A DNA stretch of 64,000 bases from Hydnum rufescens UP504. Lineage: Eukaryota; Basidiomycota; Agaricomycetes; Cantharellales; Hydnaceae. Shown here in pieces: positions 58,549 through 64,000 of this stretch. A program made the position numbers and the translations under genes. Where the stretch lies: positions 119,749 through 183,748 of the forward strand of contig MU129036.1 in NCBI GenBank assembly GCA_014904985.1. The letters are read 5' to 3'. Under the pieces are notes generated by a model. The model had not been told where the DNA came from and did not search any database. It was given only the letters and a program-made list of their open reading frames with translations. Within the stretch, counting starts at the first letter, position 1; each line of letters opens with the position of its first letter.

Positions 58549-60810
58549 GCAAAAGGAGCAGCCTGTGCTGCTCCTCTTGTGCAATTGTGCTTCTAGCTTA
58601 AAATACATACCTTAAAAAATTTCCACACCTGCTTCAGCAGGTGTGGCTTGTGTGGGTTCTTGGCATTGTGTCATTTCATGTCTTCATTGGGTGTGGTTTC
58701 CATCATGTGTGGGGGTCTCATTCAGCATGAGGTCATTTGCAGGTCATTGTTCATGGGATTTGAGTCCAGGGGGAAGGGGATTGATGGAGGTTGGTGTGGG
58801 CCATGGGGACCTTGACAGTACATTAGTAAAAAAAAAGAAAAGGTATGCAAAACCTGAGCTGCTCCTTTTGTGCAGTTGTACTTGTAGCTTGAAATACTTA
58901 CCTTAGAGATTACCACACCCACCAAAGCAGGTGTGGCTCATGCAGGTTCTTGGCACTGGGTCATTTTGTGTCTCCATTGGGTTTGGGTTTTGCCATGTGT
59001 GGGGTCTTGTTTGGCACAGGTCTTTCACAGGTCATGGTTGGTGGGCTGTTGCTTTGGGGGGGGGGGGGGTTCATTTGATGGTCTCCATTTGGCCATTCAT
59101 TCTTATTCCATGGCTCTTTGTTTTGTTGGTGGAGGTTCAGGTGATAACCTAGAAAAATCAAGCGTTAGTTAGACATTAAAACCCATGCAAAAAGAGCAGC
59201 ACTTGCTGCTCTTTTTTCATGGTTGTGTACACTACATCAACTTACCTTGCATTACCACACACCTGCCACAGCAGGTGTGTGATTTGTGTGGCTTCCTCAT
59301 TCCACCAGTTTTCAGTTGCAGGGGTTTTCATTGGATGGGTCTCTTGTTGGCCAGTTTTGATTTGGTGGGTTCTGCTTGGGGCTTGTGTGGGTGTTGGTTC
59401 AGATCATAACCTAGAATAATGAAAGATATGTTAGTTAGAACTTCAAAACAGCACAAAAAGAGCATCTTTTGCTGCTCTTTTGCACCACAGTATGTATAGA
59501 AACTCACCTTAAATTACCACATGCCTGCTGCAGTGGATGTGTGGTTTGTTTGGGGCATTCACAGTTCATGGTTTACACCTCGTTTCAGTCCTTATTGGGT
59601 GGGTTGCACTTTGGGGGTTATGTTTGGCCTGTGTCTGCATGGTGGTTTGTTGTCTTGGGGATGGTGTCTTGTTTGGTGGGTCTTTACTTTGTGGGTTCTG
59701 GGTCAGGTGATCACCTGGGAGAGTACATATGATATTAGTTAAAAATTAAAATGAAAGCCAGCACAAAAAGTGCAGCAAATGCTGCACTTTTTGTGCCATT
59801 GGGTGTATTGAATCACTTACCTTATATAGAACCACACCCCCACCATGGTGGGTGTGTGGTTTGTACTGCCACTTGTTGGGCACATTCCTGCCTATTGGGG
59901 TCTTGTGGGTCACCATTTCATTCATTGTTTTTTCATTTGTTGTGTTTTTGTCTCATGTGTGTCTGTTTGGGGTTTGGCTGTTCACATGCCCATCATTGGG
60001 TGGGGTCCCACTTCTATGGTTGCTGAAGTCAGGTTACAAACCCTGGAAACCTGAGTTTGAACCTGAACCTGACCTGTGGTCAGGTTCAGGTTTTGCCCTC
60101 ATGGGTGATTTCAGGTTTTGAGCCCCCATGTTTTCAGGTTCAGGTCAGGTTCAGGTTTAACCCAGGTTCACACCTGAAATCATGAGCCCCTTCAGACATG
60201 AGAAATATCTGAGCTGAACACTGATTTTAACCATAATCCAGAATGAGTCATCAATTCTGGCAAGTTCCAGAGTTATGTAAGCAGGTTCCTTGGTGGAGAA
60301 ATAGGAAAGTTTATATTGACTATACATAGTCTATACATAGACTATGTATATGTATAGTTAATATAAACATTGCATGAGGTTTTATGTTTAACTTCAGTTC
60401 AAAGTAACCTATTTCTCCACCAAGGAACCTGCTTACATAACTCTGGAACTTGCCAGAATTGATGACTCATTCTGGATTATGGTTAAAATCAGTGTTCAGC
60501 TCAAATATTTCTCATGTCTGAAGGGGCTCATGATTTCAGGTTTGAACCTGGGTTAAACCTGAACCTGACCTAAACCTAACCTAAGATAGGTTTTCTTCAG
60601 GTTAGGTTCAGGTTTGCCAATTGAGGAGATTCAGGTTTTGGTTAAGTTCAGGTTTTGCCCAAATGGGGGGCAAAACCTGACCTGAACCTGACTTTGGCAA
60701 CCATACCTGCTTCATGCCCCAGATTAGGCCATGACCTAAGGTAATAAAGATTTGTTAGTAAAGAAATTAAAGGAGTGCAAAAAGAGCTGCTTTTGCTGCT
60801 CTTTTTGCAC
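58549..60810 (-). other. Left-arm introns and A hairpins (six units, minus strand)
   Basis: A hairpins: 58549-58582, 58847-58873 (weak), 59185-59220, 59451-59484, 59761-59796 (perfect 17-bp stem), 60775-60810. Minus-strand introns: 60736-60840 (GTAAGT...TTACTAAC...TTAG), 59715-59820, 59411-59507, 59149-59245; the two outermost units keep donors at 58901 and 58610, but their acceptors are doubtful. B hairpins, in exon ends just upstream of each donor: 60850-60877, 59831-59860, 59516-59545, 59256-59281, 58912-58937, 58623-58646. Splice sites are inferred from consensus only. Confidence 0.7.
60017..60703. mobile_element. Fold-back MITE, copy 2, inserted in the left arm
   Basis: TA stands on both sides (60015-60016, 60704-60705). 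The ends are TGGTTGCTGAAGTCAGGTT and AACCTGACTTTGGCAACCA. The two halves are nearly perfect inverted copies meeting at CTATACATAGACTATGTATA (about 60340), so a single strand folds on itself over more than 300 bp. It is homologous to the MITE at 45043. Confidence 0.88.
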
Positions 60811-60894
60811 TGTTGTATCTACTACAACTGAAAAACTTACCTTGTATGGCCACACACCTGCAGTAGTGGGTGTGTGGTCATTAGCTTTGCCTGC

Positions 60895-61095
60895 TCAGTG
60901 GGTATTGCAAAGAGACTCAATGCTGGCAATTGCTGGCACCCAAAAAGCACCCAAGTGCCAGCACCACAAGGACAATATGAATAATAGAAAGTATCTAGAC
61001 ATAAAATAAATACTATATAGTACTATTTTCACCAAGAAAAATAAAAAGATGATCATAATAAGTATAATAAGTAAGAGCCCAATAAGGCATGACAT
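60895..61095 (-). CDS. Left-arm first ORF (mirrored)
   Basis: A 66-residue frame beginning MSCLIGLLLIILIMIIFLFF. The first 20 residues form a hydrophobic, signal- or membrane-like segment; WHLGAFWVPAIASIES follows. It is the mirror copy of the right-arm ORF at 61397, with a small insertion and a stop after about 66 residues, before the first intron donor at 60840. Because both copies derive from a palindrome, shared sequence alone does not prove coding. No known family. Confidence 0.3.
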   Translation of the reverse strand: MSCLIGLLLIILIMIIFLFFLVKIVLYSIYFMSRYFLLFILSLWCWHLGAFWVPAIASIESLCNTH

Positions 61096-61598
61096 GCCTA
61101 CATTGGAAAGTGGATTCAGCCATGTCTATGGGTCAGAATTGGTCCAAATTCACATATATTTGTGGTATATGTGCACCCTATGTGGGCAACTCACCATATT
61201 GGATGATCCTTTGATTTTTTGATTTTTCACACCCTCAATTCCCTAATTAGGGAATTAAGGGTGCAAAAAATCAAAAATCAAAGGATCATCCAATATGGTG
61301 AGTCACCCATGTAGGGTGCACATATACCATAAATATATGTGAATTTGGACCAATTCTGACCCATAGACATGGCTGAATCCACTTTCCAATGTAGGCATGT
61401 CATGCCTTATTGGGCTCTTACTTATTATGATCATCTTTTTCTTTTGCTTTGCAAAAATAGTACTATATAGTATTTATTTTATGTCTAGATACTTTCTATT
61501 ATTCATATTGTCCTTGTGGTGCCAGCACTTGGGCACTTTTTGGGTGCCAGCAATTGCCAGTGTTGAGTGCATGTCTTTCTTTGCAACTCCACAACCAC
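60895..61598. repeat. Central palindrome of the array
   Basis: Arms of about 340 bp meet at CCCTAATTAGGG (61241-61252) without spacer; close to the centre the match is nearly perfect (ATCAAAGGATCATCCAATAT on both sides), with a few small indels further out. It carries the first, mirrored ORF of each arm. Confidence 0.9.
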
Positions 61599-61981
61599 AA
61601 CAACAAACCACCTGGAAGGGCAAGCAAATGACCACACCCATTGCTGTGGGTGTGTGGTCACAAGGTAAGTTCTTTTATTAGTAGATACAATGGTGCAAAA
61701 AGAGCAGCAAAAGCTGCTCTTTTTGCACTGCTTTGAACTGGTTTACTAACATCTCTTTTATTATTCTAGATCAAGACCTGCTTCAAGGCATGACAGAAGC
61801 CTGTGAAACCACAAGGACCCAAACAGCAAGGGCCCAGATGGCAATGCACCAAACAGCAATGCACCAAACAACAATGCACCAAATGAGGATGTGCCAAACA
61901 ATGATGCACCAAACAATGGCATGCCAAATGAGGACCCCAGGAACCACACACCTGCTGCAGTGGGTGTGTGGTACTATATAA
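61397..61981 (+). CDS. Right-arm two-exon ORF (predicted)
   Basis: Exon 61397-61664, intron 61665-61769 (105 bp; GTAAGT, branch TTACTAAC, acceptor TTCTAG), exon 61770-61981. The join keeps frame and gives about 159 residues: a hydrophobic N-terminus (MSCLIGLLLIMIIFFF), WHLG/QHLGTFWVPAIASVE, MTTPIAVGVWSQ over hairpin B, then a repetitive part with MHQT units. It ends at a TAA at the last bases of exon 2. Without further evidence it could equally be a non-coding spliced RNA. No known family was recognised. Confidence 0.35.
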
Positions 61982-63137
61982 GGTGAGTCCTCCCCCCCAG
62001 TAGATACAGCCACACAAAAAGAGCAGTGAAAGCTGCTCTTTTTGTGCTGGTTTTACCACTTAAGTACTAATTTAAAAAAATAAAATTCTAGGTGTTCCTA
62101 AACCCCTGCACAAGACACCACAGTACACCCCCTGCCCTGTGTATCAATTTGAATGAAACCCCATGTGACCCCTGTGTGAAAACCAGGCACAAGCCCAGAT
62201 GGACATGAGGGACCCAATATGAGTACCACACACCTGCTGGAGTGGGTGTGTGGTACTAAAAGGTATGCTTTTTAAAAAAAATTAATTCTCTATGTGTAAG
62301 TGGTGCACAAAGGGCAGTGCAAGCTGCCCTTTATGTGTCACTTTTGACTTATTCTAGATCATCTGACAGACACCACCCACCAAACCCCCCACACCTGTGT
62401 ATTGACCTGAACAGAACCCCATGAGACCCCCATACAAAAAGCCAGGCACAGGCCCATACAGACCCCACCATTGAAATGAACAACACAATACAAGGTACCA
62501 CACACCTGCTGGGGTGGGTGTGTGGTACTAGAACATAGATTTTGTTTTTATTAATCCAATCTAATTTCTATGTATGTGGCACAAAAAGGGCAGTGCAAGC
62601 TGCCCTTTTTGGATCACTTCTGATTTATAGATCTTTTGATTCTAGATTGCACAACAGAGATTGCCCACACCCCTGAATAAACAACCCCCCAACAATGAAC
62701 ACCCCCACACCTGCACATATTGACCCCCAAATGGAACCCTGTGCAAACCTGACAAAACAGTGGACATGAGCCTGCAGACCCCACTGTCCACATGATGGGT
62801 GCACCATGAGGTACCACACCTGCCCCAGTGGGGGTGTGGTACTAGAATGTAGGTTCCCCCCCCATAATGACAGTCATGCAAGAAGAGCAGACACAGGCTG
62901 CTCTTCTTGTGCTTTTTTGAATCTTAACTGACATATCCTTTACTCTAGGAACCAGGCCCCATGCAGACACCCAAATGGGACCCCATGCAAGCATATGAGC
63001 CAGGCCCCAAGCAAACAATGTGAGGGGAGAAAGGAGTAACACCCACTGCAGCAGGTGTGATCATTTTAAGGTATGTATCTAGTCATTTTGCTGCAAGCAT
63101 GCAAGAAGAGCAGCCTGTGGCTGCTCTTCTTGGGTGC
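61631..63137 (+). other. Right-arm introns and A/B hairpins (six units, plus strand)
   Basis: B hairpins: 61631-61658, 61943-61972, 62225-62254, 62497-62526, 62813-62840, 63040-63059. A hairpins: 61693-61728, 62013-62046, 62306-62337, 62583-62610, 62878-62912, 63101-63137. Predicted introns: 61665-61769, 61983-62091, 62263-62357, 62853-62948; acceptor TTCTAG also at 62640-62645; donor GTATGT at 63071. In unit four the donor after hairpin B looks lost (GAACATAGAT where the others have AAAAGGTATG). Exons between them share phrases (CAAACCCC, CACACCTG, GACCCC) but no continuous frame. Confidence 0.75.
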
Positions 63138-63224
63138 ATGGGTGCCCCCACTTGGTGAGCCTATCAATGTATATAATAATATAATAATAATAATAATAAA
63201 TAAATAAATAATAAACAATCCAAT

Positions 63225-63295
63225 GGCTAGGGGCCCCCTGGGGCTGATATCTAATTAGACCATATAAATGCAACCTTTGAAGCACCTAGTTAGAT
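63225..63295 (-). repeat. Right terminal inverted repeat of the array
   Basis: The reverse complement aligns with 57937-58015 (GCATTTATATGGTCTAATTAG; AGCCCCAGGGGGCCCC). No target duplication was recognised outside either terminal repeat. Confidence 0.6.
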
Positions 63296-63329
63296 ACTGA
63301 TAATCAGCTGACCAGGCTGCTATGAGCCT

Positions 63330-63723
63330 GGCATACTTGGAAGTTGGGCATGGGACATGTGGAGGGATGCATGAAGGCTGAGTAAGGGTTAGTCAGTAGA
63401 TGGATCATGGTTGATAAGTGGCTGGGTAAGCTTAGTAAGGGTTAGTCAGGAAGTCTGTGGAGGCTGTGCTTTAGGAGGATCCAGAAGGTTATGGAAGTTG
63501 GTGGAAGGCTCTGGAAGGCTGGTGGCTGTGCAGAAGGAATGCCCTTCACAGTTGGATGATCCTCAGTTTCAATCTCTTAGGATTTCCACTGTGTGAGTCT
63601 TGTGCATAGCTGTTTGGTTGTTGCTGTATGCTTAGGATTTCCACTGCAATAGGCATGTGTGGTTAATTCACCTCTTCTCTCTCTCTTTCTGTTTGTGGCC
63701 TCAACAGCAGTGTTGCCCTGACA
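63330..63723 (+). repeat. Truncated, CpG-poor relative of the 3689-4535 LTR
   Basis: It is the reverse complement of about 3689-4075: GGAGGATCCAGAAGGTTATG, AAGGCTCTGGAAGGCT, TTAGGATTTCCACTG, and the end GTTGCCCTGACA at 63723. The left part of the LTR is missing. Almost every CpG of the young copy is TpG or CpA here. Confidence 0.8.
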
Positions 63724-63812
63724 GAGTGGGGTCATTCTTTTAGAGATCACTCAGCCTTGCCCTCTTGCACCAGCCATTTTGGGACCATGTCCCTGTGTTA
63801 CAAGTGAGACTT

Positions 63813-64000
63813 TGTCAGGGCCATGCTGCGACGAGAGCACCAAACAAATATAAACACAGATAACTCCGACTAAGTCCGTGTGAGTCCAGCTAAGTCCGGG
63901 AGAATCCGGGCAAGAACGAGATAACGAGATTGAGACGGAGAGGCAGTCCAGCAGCCCGGAAGGGACTAGGCAGAAACGAGCACAGCAGTCCTTAAGCTCA
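63813..64000 (-). repeat. LTR of the 43348 family, cut by the window edge
   Basis: It begins TGTCAGGGCCATGCTGCGAC and runs as the reverse complement of 44074 back to about 43884 (GAGCTTAAGGACCGCTG...). It is CpG-rich. It may be a solo LTR or the end of a full element to the right. Confidence 0.9.

Larger units (their letters stand above)
57937..63295. repeat. Giant inverted array of twelve hairpin-bearing exon-intron units
   Basis: Two arms diverge from 61246/61247. Each arm has six units of about 250-350 bp. Read outwards from the centre, each unit is: exon, hairpin B (CACACACCTGC...GCAGGTGTGTG type) at the exon end, a GTAAGT-like donor, hairpin A (GCAAAAAGAGCAGC...GCTGCTCTTTTTGC type), a CTAAC-like branch site, and a TAG acceptor. 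The left arm holds a fold-back MITE (60017-60703). Outside the last unit of each arm lie a matching ATTATT-rich tract (58210-58340; 63165-63215) and a terminal repeat (57937-58015; 63225-63295). CpG is absent. I know no family with this layout. Confidence 0.85.

Noticed and set aside
58549..63137. CRISPR-like array of regular hairpins
   Set aside because: The organism is a eukaryote, the units are 250-350 bp, the spacers are themselves repeats, and splice signals explain the spacing better.
1..64000. tRNA, rRNA, riboswitch or bacterial operon signals
   Set aside because: None with a supportable fold or motif was seen on reading both strands; I could not run a covariance search.

Overview
The window is nuclear DNA of a filamentous fungus, most likely an agaricomycete basidiomycete. 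The evidence is spliceosomal introns of about 45-110 bp with GTAAGT-like donors and CTRAY-like branch sites, a cluster of basidiomycete-type protein kinases, a questin-oxidase-like gene, and fungal Ty1/copia, Ty3/gypsy and Helitron elements. No prokaryotic, organellar or tRNA feature was seen. Only one stretch (about 24.2-41.5 kb) looks like ordinary host gene space. The rest is layered mobile DNA and satellites.

Layout. 1-1.2 kb: 3' end of a Ty1/copia element. 1.2-24.2 kb: one decayed Helitron on the minus strand (DUF6570-like N-terminus, HUH/two-Tyr Rep, PIF1-type helicase, C-terminal extension). It was later split twice, by a solo LTR at 3689-4535 (target duplication TTGAG) and by a complete 13-kb Ty3/gypsy element at 8778-21839 (1383-bp LTRs). 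Removing either insertion rejoins the Helitron reading frame. 24.2-41.5 kb: one apparently intact protein kinase gene, three kinase pseudogenes in a roughly 5-kb-spaced duplication, a small dsRNA-binding-motif gene and a questin oxidase-like gene. 41.5-57.9 kb: strongly CpG-depleted repeats. These include a solo LTR whose empty-site paralogue lies elsewhere in the window, a membrane-protein pseudogene cut by a fold-back MITE, a 20-bp minisatellite, a G-run satellite, two smaller satellites, and a decayed solo LTR of the gypsy family. 57.9-63.3 kb: a 5.4-kb inverted array, described below. 63.3-64 kb: pieces of two LTR families.

The most unusual object is the array at 57937-63295. Twelve units, six per arm, diverge from a perfect palindrome at 61246/61247. 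Each unit has an exon ending in a hairpin (CACACACCTGC/GCAGGTGTGTG type) and a short intron carrying a second long hairpin (GCAAAAAGAGCAGC/GCTGCTCTTTTTGC type). Hairpin A differs between units by paired, base-pair-preserving changes. Both arms start with mirrored ORFs (MSCLIGLLLI...). I recognise no known family.

CpG content works as a relative clock. The Helitron and the right-hand repeats have almost no CpG, and several Helitron stops are TGA where CGA (Arg) is the easiest ancestor. The LTR insertions are CpG-rich and therefore younger. A 25-N gap at 17625-17649 is flanked by two copies of the same integrase segment that differ by many one-base indels, so some frameshifts in the gypsy element may be assembly error.
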